A stretch of DNA of 64,000 nt from Brachymonas wangyanguii (GTDB lineage Bacteria > Pseudomonadota > Gammaproteobacteria > Burkholderiales > Burkholderiaceae_C). The stretch spans positions 62,001 through 126,000 of the forward strand of contig NZ_CP173677.1 in assembly GCF_045055315.1 (NCBI RefSeq), given 5' to 3'. The translations under genes were made by a program, and so were the position numbers. The number at the start of each line of letters is the position of its first letter. Positions within the stretch are counted from its first letter, which is position 1. The notes below the pieces were generated by a model, which saw only the letters and a list, made by a program, of their open reading frames with translations, was not told the DNA's origin and searched no databases. Shown here piece after piece: positions 8,282 through 20,612 of the stretch.

Positions 8282-11200
8282 ATGCAGGAAACCTCGGCCA
8301 CACCTCCCAGCACACCACCTCTCCGACCCTGGCTGTCGCGGCTGCGACGCGGCCTGGGGGTGCTGCTGGTACTGGTACTCAGCCTGATCGGGCTGCTGGC
8401 ACTGGTCCTGCATCTCGTCATTTTGCCGCGAATCGATTCCTTCCGTCCGGCACTGGAGAATCTGGCCAGCCGCACGCTGGGCACCCCGCTCGAAATCGGC
8501 CAGCTGCACGTGACCGAACGCGGCTGGAACCCGACCATCGCCATGGACAACATCGTGCTGCGCGATGGCCAGGGCGCCGAAGGCCTGCACATCGCGCGCC
8601 TGAGCGCCACCGTCTCGCTGCCAGCCACGCTGCGGCTCGGCTTCGAGCAGCTGCAGGTGGAACAGCCACGGCTGCACATGCGCAAGCGCGCTGACGGCGT
8701 GATCGAGGCCGCCGGTATCGAGCTGGCACAGGGCAAGTCGGGCGATTCCGGCCCAGCGCTCAACTGGCTGCTGTCCCAGCCGCATATCGCCATCCGCAAC
8801 GGCAGCCTGCACTGGAGCGATGCCCAGCGCGAGGTGCCCCCGCTGCTGATGACCGATATCAGCGCCAGCTTGAAAAACAGCGGCCGCCAGCACGAGCTGC
8901 AGCTGCAGGCAACGCCGCCCGCCGGCTGGGGCCAGCCGATCCAGTTCGTCAGCGACTGGACCCACCCGCTGTTCGGCGACCGCACTGTCTGGCGCGACTG
9001 GAGCGGTGTGGCCTATGCCGACCTGGCCGAGCTGGACCTGTCCGAACTGCGCCGCTACACCAGCCTGGGCCGCGGCATCGACCTGCGCCGCGGCAAGGGC
9101 CGCATGCGCGTCTGGGCCGACTTCAAGCAGATGCGCAGCAGCACCGCCACCATCGAGGCCAATCTGAACGAGGTCGACCTGCGGCTCGGGAAAGACCTGC
9201 CGCCGCTGGTGCTGAAGGACATGCAGAGCATGTTCAGCGTGCAGTTTGCCGCCGCCGACAACAACGAAACCTACACACTGGCCACGCAGCAGCTGGATTT
9301 CACCACGCTCAGCGGCCACCGCTGGAACGGCGGCAATGTGCGTGTGGAGCTGCACAACGGCACCGACAGTGCCAGCAGCCGCGGCCATGTCGAGGGGGAC
9401 AACTGGGATCTGGGCATCATCGGCGAACTGGCCGGCAGTCTGCCGCTGGGCGATGCCGCGCTCGATGCGCTCTATACCTTCCAGCCGCGCGGCCACATGG
9501 AAACGCTCACGCTCGACTGGCAGGGCCAGCTGGACCAGCCAAGCAGCTTTGCCGCCATCGGCAAGGCTCGGGACATTGGCTGGCAGTCGCAGCAGGGACC
9601 GTATAACGCACAGCGCCGGCGCTACGAACCGGGCACGCCCGGCGTGGATGGCGCCGACGTGGACTTTGCCCTGACCGAACGCGGTGGCCGCATGGCGATC
9701 GACATGAGCCAGGGCCATGTGACCCTGCCCGGCGTGTTCGAGGAGCCGCGCATCGCCTTCGACACCTTCAACGCCGAAGTGCTGTGGCAGATCAAGGACG
9801 GCGTGATCCGCGCCACCCTGCCCAATGTGCGCTTTGCCAATGCCGATGCCCGCGGTCGGCTGTCCGCCACCTGGCGCACCAACCCGCTGAAAGAGGGCGA
9901 GCCGGCATCGGAACGCTTCCCCGGCATCATCCAGCTCGATGCGCGCATGGAGCGCGCCAACGCCGCGCGCGTGCACCGCTACCTGCCGATGTCGCTGGGC
10001 GTGCAGGCGCGCCAGTACGTGCGCGATGCGGTGCAGGCCGGCGAGATCCGCAACGCACGCGTGCAGATCGAGGGCGATCTGGCGCACCTGCCGTCCGGCA
10101 AGGACGATGCCGGCCGCCAGCTGCCGGGCAAGTTCCGCTTTGACGTGCCGCTCTACAACGCGCGCTACCAGTTCGTGCCGCGCAGCCTGCAGCATGGCGA
10201 CGAGCTGCCCTGGCCGGCGCTGACCGACCTGAAGGGCAAGCTGATCATCGACCGCAACATGCTGCAGATCGTCGACGCCACCGCCAGCTTCAGCACCGCG
10301 CCCGATCTGCGTGTGCGTGAGATTGCCGCCACGATTCCCGACCTGGCCTCGCACAACCTGACCGTGGGCGTGGCCGCCAGCGCCACCGGCCCACTGTCGC
10401 AGGCGCTGCACCTGGCCAACACCTCGCCGCTGGGCGAGATCGCTGGCAATGCGCTGCAGCAGGCCACCGCTACCGGCGGCACCGATCTCTCGCTGGCACT
10501 CGGCATTCCGGTGCACCAGATCCGCAACATCAAGGTCGATGGCCAGGTCACGCTCAAGGGCAACGATGTGCGCATCACGCCGACCACGCCGCTGCTGGCC
10601 GGCAGCACCGGCGTCGTGGCCTTTACCGACAAGGGCTTCGAACTGCGCCAGGTGCGCACCGGGCTGCTGGGCGGCCAGGCAACGCTGGCGGGCGGCATGG
10701 ATCCGAAACGCCAGCCCGGCCAGCCGCGCCAGATCGTGTTCAACGCCGTGGGCGACATCACCGCCGCCGGCCTGCGTGAAGCGAAGGAGCTGGGCTTTGT
10801 CTCGGCGCTGGGTGCCTCAATGGAAGGCCGCAGCGCCTACCGCGCGCGCCTGCAGTTCGATCGTGGCGCGCCTGAGCTGACCATCGACAGCGACCTGGTC
10901 GGCATGGCGGTGAACCTGCCGGCACCGCTGGGCAAGAGCGCCGGCGAGAGCCTGCCGCTGCACTACGAGAACACCATCGTGCGCAACTACCAGGACCAGC
11001 AGCGCGGCCAGCTGATGCCGGCCGAGGACCAGCTGCTGGTGCGCATCGGCAACCGGCTGTCGGTGCATTACGTGCGCGATGTGCGTGGCCACACGCCACG
11101 CGTGCTGCGCGGCAGTATCGCCGCCGGCGCGCTGGCACACGAGAACCTGCCGCCGCTGCCCGAAAACGATGTGCACGCGCTGATCCTGCTCGATGACGTG

Positions 11201-12886
11201 AATGCCGACGACTGGATCGCCGTGCTGAATCGCATCTCGGCCAGCGAGCCTACCGCCACCAGTGCGGCGGGCGACGGCGAAGCCAGCCTGAACTACCTGC
11301 CCAGCGTGATGGCGATCCAGACCTCCTCGCTGACGGTGGCGAATCGCCGCTTCGACAATCTGGTGCTGGGTGGCACGCGCCATGGCCGCCTGTGGCAGGT
11401 GACGCTGGATGCACGCCAGATCAACGGCTACGTGGAATACCTGCAGCCGCTCAACGGCCAGGGGGCCGGCAGCGTCAAGGCCCGCCTGGCGCGCGCCATC
11501 ATCGAGCCGGCCATCGTGCAGGATGTGCGTGACCTGGTGGCGCGCACCGAAGACCCGGAAACCCTGCCGGCGCTCGATATCGAGGCGGAACAGGTCGATG
11601 TGCTCGGCTACAAGTTCGACCGCGTCACCCTGCTGGCTGGCAATGCCAGTACGCCGATGGTGGCCGGGGCACCGCTGGTGGACCAGCCGGAAGACCATGG
11701 CGAAGGCTGGCGCATCCACCAGCTGACGGCCCGCATGCCGCATGGCCACCTGCTCGGCAGCGGCCTGTGGGGCCAGCCGCGTCAGGCCACGCGCGCAGAC
11801 GGCAGTGCCGCACGCCGCTTTGTCTCGCTCAACGTGCGCCTGGAAACCGACAACCTGGGCGGCATGCTGACCCACTTCGGCCATCCCGGCCTGGTCGAGG
11901 ACGGTGCCGGTGCGCTGGCCGGCACGGTGCGCTGGCGCGGTTCGCCGATCTCGATCGACATGGACACGCTGGGCGGCAACGTGCGGCTGGACCTGCGCCG
12001 CGGCAGCATCACGCCGATCGACGTGGACGCGCTGCGCATCGTCAACCTGTTCAGCCTGCAGGGCCTGTCGCGCCTGGGCGAGCAGCAGGGCAAGGGCTTC
12101 GGCTTTGACCGCATCGGCGGCACGCTGCGGCTGCAGAACGGCATCGCCCATACCGATGACACCGAGGTCATCGGCACCACGCTGGCCAACGTCAAGGTGA
12201 ACGGCCAGATCTCGCTGGTGGCGCAGACGCTGGCGCTGGACGTGCTGGTGCAGCCCAAGATCGACCTCGGCGGTGCCGCGCTGGTGGCTGCCGCGGTCAA
12301 CCCGGTGATCGGCGTCGGCAGCTTTATCGCCCAGTGGCTGCTGAGCAAGTCGATCAACGATGCCGCCACCCAGGTGCTCTACGTCGGCGGTCCGTGGAAC
12401 GCGCCGGAGGTGACGCGCCTGCAAGGCTCGGCCGCGCACCAGACCGCGCTGCAGATCCTCGCCAGCCACGCCACGCCGCGCCCGGTGGACCGGCTCTGGG
12501 ACTGGTGGCCGATCACCGGCCGTGACACCCTGCTGCGTGACTGGTGGCCGATCACCCAGGGCCGCGGCGTCGGCCAGCCCTGGCTGCGCCAGGAGCAGCC
12601 TGACAGCTTCGACAGCGACGATGAGGGCGGAACCAGCCCCGCCGCAGCACCTGCCGCCTCTGCCGCCTCTGCCGCTTCTGCCGCTTCTGCCGCTTCTGCC
12701 GCTTCTGCCGCTTCTGCCGCTTCTGCCGCTTCTGCCGCTTCTGCCGCTTCTGCCGCTTCTGCCGCTTCTGCCGCTTCTGCCGCTTCTGCCGCTTCTGCCG
12801 CTTCTGCCGCCAGGGCGATGCTGCCGGCATCGGCTGCATCTGCAGCTGGGGTGTTGCCGCAAGCCGCTGCCAGCGCCATGCCCTGA
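8282..12886 (+). CDS. YhdP-family AsmA-like envelope protein (TIGR02099), with Ser-Ala-Ala repeat tail
   Basis: A 1,534-residue giant of the AsmA-like superfamily. In enterobacteria YhdP is a bridge-like protein that moves phospholipid between inner and outer membranes. A single N-terminal helix (about 27-47, VLLVLVLSLIGLLALVLHLV) anchors it; the rest is a long beta-rich periplasmic body ending in the family C-terminal domain (IDMDTLGGNVRLDLRRG, then QPKIDLGGAALVAAAVNP). The last ~80 residues are odd: a run of 17 Ser-Ala-Ala units encoded by a near-perfect 9-base tandem repeat, then another Ala/Ser/Pro-rich tail. The ATG at 8282 is used because the open frame further upstream lies antisense to glnE. 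Confidence 0.9.
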   Translation: MQETSATPPSTPPLRPWLSRLRRGLGVLLVLVLSLIGLLALVLHLVILPRIDSFRPALENLASRTLGTPLEIGQLHVTERGWNPTIAMDNIVLRDGQGAEGLHIARLSATVSLPATLRLGFEQLQVEQPRLHMRKRADGVIEAAGIELAQGKSGDSGPALNWLLSQPHIAIRNGSLHWSDAQREVPPLLMTDISASLKNSGRQHELQLQATPPAGWGQPIQFVSDWTHPLFGDRTVWRDWSGVAYADLAELDLSELRRYTSLGRGIDLRRGKGRMRVWADFKQMRSSTATIEANLNEVDLRLGKDLPPLVLKDMQSMFSVQFAAADNNETYTLATQQLDFTTLSGHRWNGGNVRVELHNGTDSASSRGHVEGDNWDLGIIGELAGSLPLGDAALDALYTFQPRGHMETLTLDWQGQLDQPSSFAAIGKARDIGWQSQQGPYNAQRRRYEPGTPGVDGADVDFALTERGGRMAIDMSQGHVTLPGVFEEPRIAFDTFNAEVLWQIKDGVIRATLPNVRFANADARGRLSATWRTNPLKEGEPASERFPGIIQLDARMERANAARVHRYLPMSLGVQARQYVRDAVQAGEIRNARVQIEGDLAHLPSGKDDAGRQLPGKFRFDVPLYNARYQFVPRSLQHGDELPWPALTDLKGKLIIDRNMLQIVDATASFSTAPDLRVREIAATIPDLASHNLTVGVAASATGPLSQALHLANTSPLGEIAGNALQQATATGGTDLSLALGIPVHQIRNIKVDGQVTLKGNDVRITPTTPLLAGSTGVVAFTDKGFELRQVRTGLLGGQATLAGGMDPKRQPGQPRQIVFNAVGDITAAGLREAKELGFVSALGASMEGRSAYRARLQFDRGAPELTIDSDLVGMAVNLPAPLGKSAGESLPLHYENTIVRNYQDQQRGQLMPAEDQLLVRIGNRLSVHYVRDVRGHTPRVLRGSIAAGALAHENLPPLPENDVHALILLDDVNADDWIAVLNRISASEPTATSAAGDGEASLNYLPSVMAIQTSSLTVANRRFDNLVLGGTRHGRLWQVTLDARQINGYVEYLQPLNGQGAGSVKARLARAIIEPAIVQDVRDLVARTEDPETLPALDIEAEQVDVLGYKFDRVTLLAGNASTPMVAGAPLVDQPEDHGEGWRIHQLTARMPHGHLLGSGLWGQPRQATRADGSAARRFVSLNVRLETDNLGGMLTHFGHPGLVEDGAGALAGTVRWRGSPISIDMDTLGGNVRLDLRRGSITPIDVDALRIVNLFSLQGLSRLGEQQGKGFGFDRIGGTLRLQNGIAHTDDTEVIGTTLANVKVNGQISLVAQTLALDVLVQPKIDLGGAALVAAAVNPVIGVGSFIAQWLLSKSINDAATQVLYVGGPWNAPEVTRLQGSAAHQTALQILASHATPRPVDRLWDWWPITGRDTLLRDWWPITQGRGVGQPWLRQEQPDSFDSDDEGGTSPAAAPAASAASAASAASAASAASAASAASAASAASAASAASAASAASAASAASAASAARAMLPASAASAAGVLPQAAASAMP
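12659..12811 (+). repeat. 9-bp tandem repeat (17 units, TCTGCCGCT)
   Basis: Seventeen consecutive copies of a 9-mer encode Ser-Ala-Ala in the yhdP-like gene. All are TCTGCCGCT except the first and last, which end GCC. Gain or loss of a unit keeps the frame, so the tail length could vary between strains without inactivating the gene. Confidence 0.95.
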
Positions 12887-13041
12887 GCCGCCCGGAACAT
12901 TTGCACACGAATTGTGCAGCGCTGCGCTCCGGCAGCCCGCTGCAGGGCAGGCACAATGTGTTGCGACTCTTTCCATTTCCCTCATGCCCGGCATTCCTGA
13001 CCATGCCGATGCCGGGTGCCAGCCTGTTGACTTCAAAGCCC

Positions 13042-14169
13042 ATGCAGACGATCTCACCCGCTCTCCCCCGTACCCTTCCACGCTGGACCACGCTGGCCGG
13101 CGTTGCCAGCGTCGTGGCCGCAGCCCTGCTCGCCGGCTGCGGCACCAAGCCGACCGCACCCCCGACCGACACCATCACCGGCCAGGTCATCACCCAGCCC
13201 AAGAGCCGCTGGGTGCCGGTGACCTGGTCCAGCCTGCCCGGCTTCAACCAGGATCGCGTTGGCGAAGCCTGGAGCGCCTGGATGCAGAGCTGCCAGAAGC
13301 CCGGCCCGGTGTTTGCCGCCACCTGCCGCGAAGCCGCCGGCATGGCGCGCGCCAGCGACCAGGACAAGCGCAACTGGATGATGCAGCGCCTGCAGCCCTA
13401 CCAGGTACAGGCGCACAGCGGCCAGGCCGACGGCCTGCTGACCAGCTATTACGAACCGGTGATGCAGGCCAGCCGCGTGCCCACCGCCAGCCACCGCGTG
13501 CCGCTGTACGGCGTGCCGGCCGGTGGCGCGCCCAAGTCGCCCTGGTTCACGCGCCAGCAGATCGATATCCTGCCCGCCGCACAGGCTGCACTGCGTGGCC
13601 GCGAAATCGTCTGGATGGCCGACCCGATTGATGCCATGGTGCTGCACGTGCAGGGCTCCGGCCGCATGCAGGTGCGTGAGCGCGACGGCCGCGTGCGCGA
13701 CGTGCGCCTGGCCTTTGCTGGCACCAACAACCAGACTTTCCGCAGCCCCTCGGCCTGGATCAGCTCGCAGGGCGGCCGTGGCGGCAGCTGGGACAATGTA
13801 CGCGCCTGGGCGGCACAGAACCCGGGCCGCACCCAGGCCATGCTGTGGAGCAACCCGCGCTACGTGTTCTTCCGTGAAGAGGCGATCCCCGATGCCAACA
13901 CCGGCCCGCGCGGTGCCCAGGGCGTGCCGCTGACGCCGGGCCGCTCGATTGCGGTAGACCGTGACAGCATCCCCTACGGCACGCCAGTCTGGCTCTCCAC
14001 CAGCGGACCGACCGCGCAGCTCAACCGCATGGTGCTGGCACAGGACACCGGCAATGCAATCCGCGGTGCCGTGCGTGCCGACTACTTTGCCGGCTGGTCG
14101 CCCGAAGCCGCCACGCTGGCGCACGCCATGAAGCAGCCGCTGCGCCTGTGGGTGCTGTGGCCGCGCTGA
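13042..14169 (+). CDS. mltA: Membrane-bound lytic murein transglycosylase A
   Basis: An outer-membrane lipoprotein that cleaves peptidoglycan glycan strands to 1,6-anhydro products. ATG 13042 gives a 33-residue signal ending in lipobox LLAGC. The MltA core follows (YQVQAHSGQADGLLTSYYEP, then a barrel region with LHVQGSGRMQVRERDGR). The C-terminal 3D domain holds the family's acidic signature (AQDTGNAIRGAVRADYF), where the catalytic Asp resides. At 375 residues the length is normal. In-frame ATGs at 13003 and 13009 are possible alternative starts. It lies 155 bases after the yhdP-like gene in the same direction. Confidence 0.93.
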   Translation: MQTISPALPRTLPRWTTLAGVASVVAAALLAGCGTKPTAPPTDTITGQVITQPKSRWVPVTWSSLPGFNQDRVGEAWSAWMQSCQKPGPVFAATCREAAGMARASDQDKRNWMMQRLQPYQVQAHSGQADGLLTSYYEPVMQASRVPTASHRVPLYGVPAGGAPKSPWFTRQQIDILPAAQAALRGREIVWMADPIDAMVLHVQGSGRMQVRERDGRVRDVRLAFAGTNNQTFRSPSAWISSQGGRGGSWDNVRAWAAQNPGRTQAMLWSNPRYVFFREEAIPDANTGPRGAQGVPLTPGRSIAVDRDSIPYGTPVWLSTSGPTAQLNRMVLAQDTGNAIRGAVRADYFAGWSPEAATLAHAMKQPLRLWVLWPR

Positions 14170-14207
14170 GCCGCTGTCAGCAGCTGTAACTCGGTACTAT
14201 CCCTGAC

Positions 14208-14229
14208 GGCGGCGCGCCTGCGCGCCGCC
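14208..14229 (+). terminator. GC-rich stem-loop after mltA
   Basis: A 9-bp perfect stem (GGCGGCGCG / CGCGCCGCC) with a CCTG loop lies 39 bases after the mltA stop. The T-run is missing, so it is only a candidate terminator. Confidence 0.4.
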
Positions 14230-14326
14230 TAAACTGCCTCTAGCGCCTGCGCTGCCACAAGCAGCGGCAGGCCTGTCCCCTGGTCCGGAACCACCCTTTC
14301 CGCACCACCGAACAAGCGAGGCACCC

Positions 14327-17300
14327 ATGAACGCACCGACCCATTTTCCCGTCTCCGGCCTGGCACGGCCCGATGCCACCCTGGACGACAAGTACACGCT
14401 GCCGCAAGGCGAAGCCTTCATGAGCGGCGTGCAGGCCCTGGTCCGGCTTCCCATGCTGCAACAGCAGCGCGACCTGGCCGCCGGCAAGCGCACCGCCGGC
14501 TTCATCAGCGGCTATCGCGGCTCTCCACTCGGCGGCTATGACCAGATGCTCTGGCAGGCGCAATCCAGCCTCAAGCAGCACGACATCGTGTTCCAGCCCG
14601 GCGTCAACGAGGAGCTCGCCGCCACCGCCGTCTGGGGCAGCCAGCAGCTGGCCTTTGCCCCGCAACAGCAGCAGCGCTTTGATGGCGTATTCGGCATCTG
14701 GTACGGCAAGGGCCCCGGCGTCGATCGCAGCGTGGACGTGTTCAAGCACGCCAACATGGCTGGCACCAGCCCCTGGGGCGGCGTGATTGCCGTCGCCGGC
14801 GATGACCACATCGCCAAGAGCTCCACTGCCGCGCACCAGAGCGACCACATCCTCAAGGCCTGCGGCATGCCGGTGTTCTTCCCGGCCAGCGTGCAGGAGA
14901 TTCTCGATTTCGGCATCCATGCCTATGCCATGAGCCGCTTTGCCGGCGTCTGGACCGGCATGAAGACGATCCAGGAAGTGGTCGAATCCAGCGCCACCGT
15001 GCAGATCGATCCGAACCGCGTGCACACGCGGCTGCCGCACTACGCCATGCCGCCCGGCGGCGTACATATCCGCTGGCCCGATACCGCGCTCGAGCAGGAA
15101 GCACGCCTGCTGCAACACAAGCTCTACGCCGCGCTCGCCTACATCCGCGCCAACCAGCTCAACCACACCGTCATCAGCGGTGCGCAGGACCGTTTCGGCA
15201 TCATCGCCAGTGGCAAGGCCTACAACGACATGCGCCAGGCACTGCTCGACCTGGGGCTGGACGAGGCCACCTGCCAGCGCATCGGCGTGCGCGTGCACAA
15301 GGTCGGCGTGGTCTGGCCGCTGGAAGCCACACTCACGCGCGAGTTCGCCGTTGGCCTGGACGAGATCCTGGTGGTGGAAGAAAAGCGCCAGATGATCGAA
15401 TACCAGCTCAAGGAAGAGCTATACAACTGGCGCGAGGACGTGCGCCCGACCGTGCTCGGCAAGTTCGACGAGGTACCGGGCGATTGCAGCGGCGGCGAAT
15501 GGAGCCTGTGCGATCCGGCCGGCCACCAGCTGCTGCGCGCCCATGCCGACCTGAACCCGGCGCTGATCGCGCGCGCCATCGCGCGCCGCCTGTCGCAGCT
15601 CGGCGTGCCGGCCGACGTGCAGGCGCGCATGGACGCCCACCTCACGATCCTGGACGCGCAGGAACGCGCCCAGCAGGCGATCACGCTCAAGGCCGATCGC
15701 GTGCCCTGGTTCTGCTCCGGCTGCCCGCACAACACCAGCACCCGCGTGCCGGAAGGCTCGCGTGCCATGGCCGGCATCGGCTGCCACTACATGACGCTGT
15801 GGATGGACCGCGCGACCTGCGGCTTTACCCAGATGGGCGGCGAGGGCGTACCCTGGGTCGGTCAGGCGCCGTTCACCGACGAACCGCACATCTTCACCAA
15901 TCTCGGCGACGGCACCTATTTCCACAGCGGCCTGCTCGCCATCCGCCAGAGCATCGCCGCCGGCGTCAACATCACCTACAAGATCCTCTACAACGATGCC
16001 GTCGCCATGACCGGCGGCCAGCGCGTCGGCGAACGGCCCGAAGGCCACAGCGTGCTGCAGATTGCCGCCAGCGTGATCGCCGAAGGGGCCAGCAAGCTGG
16101 TCGTGGTCAGCGACGATCCCGACAAGTACCAGGGTGCGGCACTGCCACCTGGCACCGAGGTCTTCCACCGCGACCGCCTGGACGAGGTGCAGCAGCAGCT
16201 GCGTGCCACGCGCGGCACCACGGTGCTGATCTACGACCAGACCTGCGCCACCGAAAAGCGCCGGCGCCGCAAGCGTGGCCTGCTGGAAGATCCAGCCAAG
16301 CGCATCGTCATCAACGAGGCGGTCTGTGAAGGCTGCGGCGACTGCAGCGTGCAGAGCAACTGCCTGAGCGTGGAACCTCTGGAAACCGAATTCGGCCGCA
16401 AGCGCCAGATCAACCAGAGCAGCTGCAACAAGGACTATTCCTGCCTCAAGGGCTTCTGCCCGAGCTTCGTCACGGTCGAGGGCGGCCGCCTGCGCCAGCC
16501 CGGTACGTCATCGCAGCTGCCGGCACTGGACAGCCTGCCGGCGCTTCCCCTGCCGCAGCTGCCGCCACTGGCAGCCGGCCAGGTCTGGGGCACGGTAGTC
16601 GCCGGCGTCGGTGGTACCGGCGTCATCACCATCGGCCAGATCCTCGGCATGGCGGCGCATCTGGAAGGCAAGGGCATCGTCACGCAGGATGCCGCCGGCC
16701 TGGCGCAAAAGGGCGGTGCCACCTGGAGCCATGTGCTGATCGGTGCCACGCAGGACGATATCCAGACCACGCGCGTCAGCCTGGCTGCCGCCGATCTGGT
16801 GCTCGGTTGTGATCCGCTGGTCACGCTGCATGCCGAAACCACCTCGCGCCTGCGCCACGACCGCAGCCGTGTCGCGCTCAACAGCAGCGCCCCGCCGACT
16901 GCCGCCTTTGTCCACAACCGCGACTGGCAAAACCCGGCACAGCAATGCGCCAGCGTGCTCGCCGGCCTGCTCGATGCAGGCCATCTGGCCAGTTTTGATG
17001 CCGAAGCCATGGCACGCGAACTGCTCGGCGACACGATTTACGTCAACCCGATGGTGCTCGGCTTTGCCTGGCAAAAAGGCTGGATCCCGCTCAGCGAGGC
17101 CGCGCTGCTGCGCGCCATGGAACTCAACGGCGTGCAGGTGGACAAAAACCAGCAGGCCTTTGTCTGGGGTCGCCACGCCGCGCACGATGCAGCCCGCGTG
17201 CAACAGCTGCTCAAGCCGGCACAGGTGATCACGCTGCACCGCCCGCCCTCGCTGCAGCAGCTGCTGGAACGCCGCGTGCAGTTCCTGACCGATTACCAGG

Positions 17301-17926
17301 ATGCCGCCTATGCGCGCCAGTACCAACAGCTGGTACAGCGCGTCGCCGAAGCCGAAGCCGCACTGCCTGCCGTCAACGGCAAGCCGCCGACCCGGCTGGC
17401 GCAGGCGGTGGCGCACAACCTGTTCAAGCTGATGGCCTACAAGGACGAATACGAAGTCGCGCGCCTGTTCAGCAACGGCGACTTCGAAAAGAAGATCGCC
17501 GCCATGTTCGAAGGCGACTACACGCTGCGCTACCACCTGGCACCTCCCAGCCTGGGCAGCGCACAGGATCAGGCCGATGCTCGCAAGCGCAGCTACGGCC
17601 CCGGCATGCTGCGCGTGTTCCGCCTGCTGGCGAAGCTGAAAAAGCTGCGCGGCAGCATGCTTGATCCCTTCGGCCGCCACCCGGAGCGCGTCACCGAACG
17701 CGCCCTGATCACCGAGTACCGCCAGCTGGTCGAACAGCTGCTGACGCGCCTCACGCCAGAGAACCACGCGCTGCTGGTCGAGATCGCGCAGGTACCCGAC
17801 AGCATCCGCGGCTACGGCCATGTCAAGGCGCGCAACCTGGCCGCCGCACGCACGCGCTGGCAACAGCTGCTGGCCGAGCTCGACGGCGGCGACACGCCCG
17901 CCGCTCCCCTGTCCCGGGCTGCCTGA
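14327..17926 (+). CDS. Fused indolepyruvate ferredoxin oxidoreductase (alpha and gamma parts in one chain)
   Basis: A thiamine-diphosphate enzyme of the 2-oxoacid:ferredoxin oxidoreductase family. Related fused enzymes of proteobacteria decarboxylate aryl- or branched-chain 2-oxoacids to acyl-CoA. The 1,199 residues contain an N-terminal pyruvate-oxidoreductase domain (RTAGFISGYRGSPLGGYD), a TPP-binding domain (CSGCPHNTS and GDGTYFHSG, residues about 460-530), a Cys-rich iron-sulfur region (CEGCGDCSVQSNC, SCNKDYSCLKGFCP, about 667-720) and a C-terminal gamma domain (VVAGVGGTGVITIGQILG, about 762). The substrate is inferred from the family name only. It stands alone, between hairpins on both sides. 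Confidence 0.9.
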   Translation: MNAPTHFPVSGLARPDATLDDKYTLPQGEAFMSGVQALVRLPMLQQQRDLAAGKRTAGFISGYRGSPLGGYDQMLWQAQSSLKQHDIVFQPGVNEELAATAVWGSQQLAFAPQQQQRFDGVFGIWYGKGPGVDRSVDVFKHANMAGTSPWGGVIAVAGDDHIAKSSTAAHQSDHILKACGMPVFFPASVQEILDFGIHAYAMSRFAGVWTGMKTIQEVVESSATVQIDPNRVHTRLPHYAMPPGGVHIRWPDTALEQEARLLQHKLYAALAYIRANQLNHTVISGAQDRFGIIASGKAYNDMRQALLDLGLDEATCQRIGVRVHKVGVVWPLEATLTREFAVGLDEILVVEEKRQMIEYQLKEELYNWREDVRPTVLGKFDEVPGDCSGGEWSLCDPAGHQLLRAHADLNPALIARAIARRLSQLGVPADVQARMDAHLTILDAQERAQQAITLKADRVPWFCSGCPHNTSTRVPEGSRAMAGIGCHYMTLWMDRATCGFTQMGGEGVPWVGQAPFTDEPHIFTNLGDGTYFHSGLLAIRQSIAAGVNITYKILYNDAVAMTGGQRVGERPEGHSVLQIAASVIAEGASKLVVVSDDPDKYQGAALPPGTEVFHRDRLDEVQQQLRATRGTTVLIYDQTCATEKRRRRKRGLLEDPAKRIVINEAVCEGCGDCSVQSNCLSVEPLETEFGRKRQINQSSCNKDYSCLKGFCPSFVTVEGGRLRQPGTSSQLPALDSLPALPLPQLPPLAAGQVWGTVVAGVGGTGVITIGQILGMAAHLEGKGIVTQDAAGLAQKGGATWSHVLIGATQDDIQTTRVSLAAADLVLGCDPLVTLHAETTSRLRHDRSRVALNSSAPPTAAFVHNRDWQNPAQQCASVLAGLLDAGHLASFDAEAMARELLGDTIYVNPMVLGFAWQKGWIPLSEAALLRAMELNGVQVDKNQQAFVWGRHAAHDAARVQQLLKPAQVITLHRPPSLQQLLERRVQFLTDYQDAAYARQYQQLVQRVAEAEAALPAVNGKPPTRLAQAVAHNLFKLMAYKDEYEVARLFSNGDFEKKIAAMFEGDYTLRYHLAPPSLGSAQDQADARKRSYGPGMLRVFRLLAKLKKLRGSMLDPFGRHPERVTERALITEYRQLVEQLLTRLTPENHALLVEIAQVPDSIRGYGHVKARNLAAARTRWQQLLAELDGGDTPAAPLSRAA

Positions 17927-17959
17927 TACCGCCTGCCAGCAGTGTCAAACCGCCATCGT

Positions 17960-17987
17960 CCATGTCGCACTTCCCTGTGCGACATGG
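17960..17987 (+). terminator. Stem-loop after the indolepyruvate oxidoreductase gene
   Basis: An 11-bp perfect stem (CCATGTCGCAC / GTGCGACATGG) with a 6-base loop lies 33 bases after the stop. No T-run follows. Confidence 0.45.
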
Positions 17988-18102
17988 GTCGTGGTGCCTG
18001 TTAGCGGTCGCGCTTGCCCCTACAATGGGACGTTCCGCCCATAACCCCAAAACAGCCGGTCTGCGGCGTGATCCGCTGCCAGGCCCCAGCACGAGTTCCG
18101 CC

Positions 18103-20421
<2,319 letters not shown>

Positions 20422-20432
20422 GCCGCTGCCGG

Positions 20433-20461
20433 GGGCTGTTTGCTGCCCTGCAGCACAGCCC
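20433..20461 (+). terminator. Interrupted stem-loop after maeB
   Basis: Outer arms GGGCTGT / ACAGCCC enclose inner arms GCTGC / GCAGC, 11 bases after the maeB stop. The T-run is poor (TTAGC), so termination is tentative. Confidence 0.4.
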
Positions 20462-20612
20462 TTAGCACATCGTTGGCACAAATGCCAGCCGGCATGCAAC
20501 ACCATAGCAGGGCGGCGAACATCTATTGATTTTTGCAGAGGCATGGGGCAAACTTGCGCCTCATCAACTTTGTTAATCACTTGGATTGACAAAATGTTGT
20601 CCCTGCATTTGT

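Noticed and set aside
8276..10516. Long antisense open frame across the yhdP-like gene
   Set aside because: It is composed of His/Gln/Ala-rich shadow sequence opposite a well-conserved gene, a usual effect of high GC content.
12659..12811. CRISPR array
   Set aside because: The unit is 9 bp with no spacers and lies inside a coding frame.
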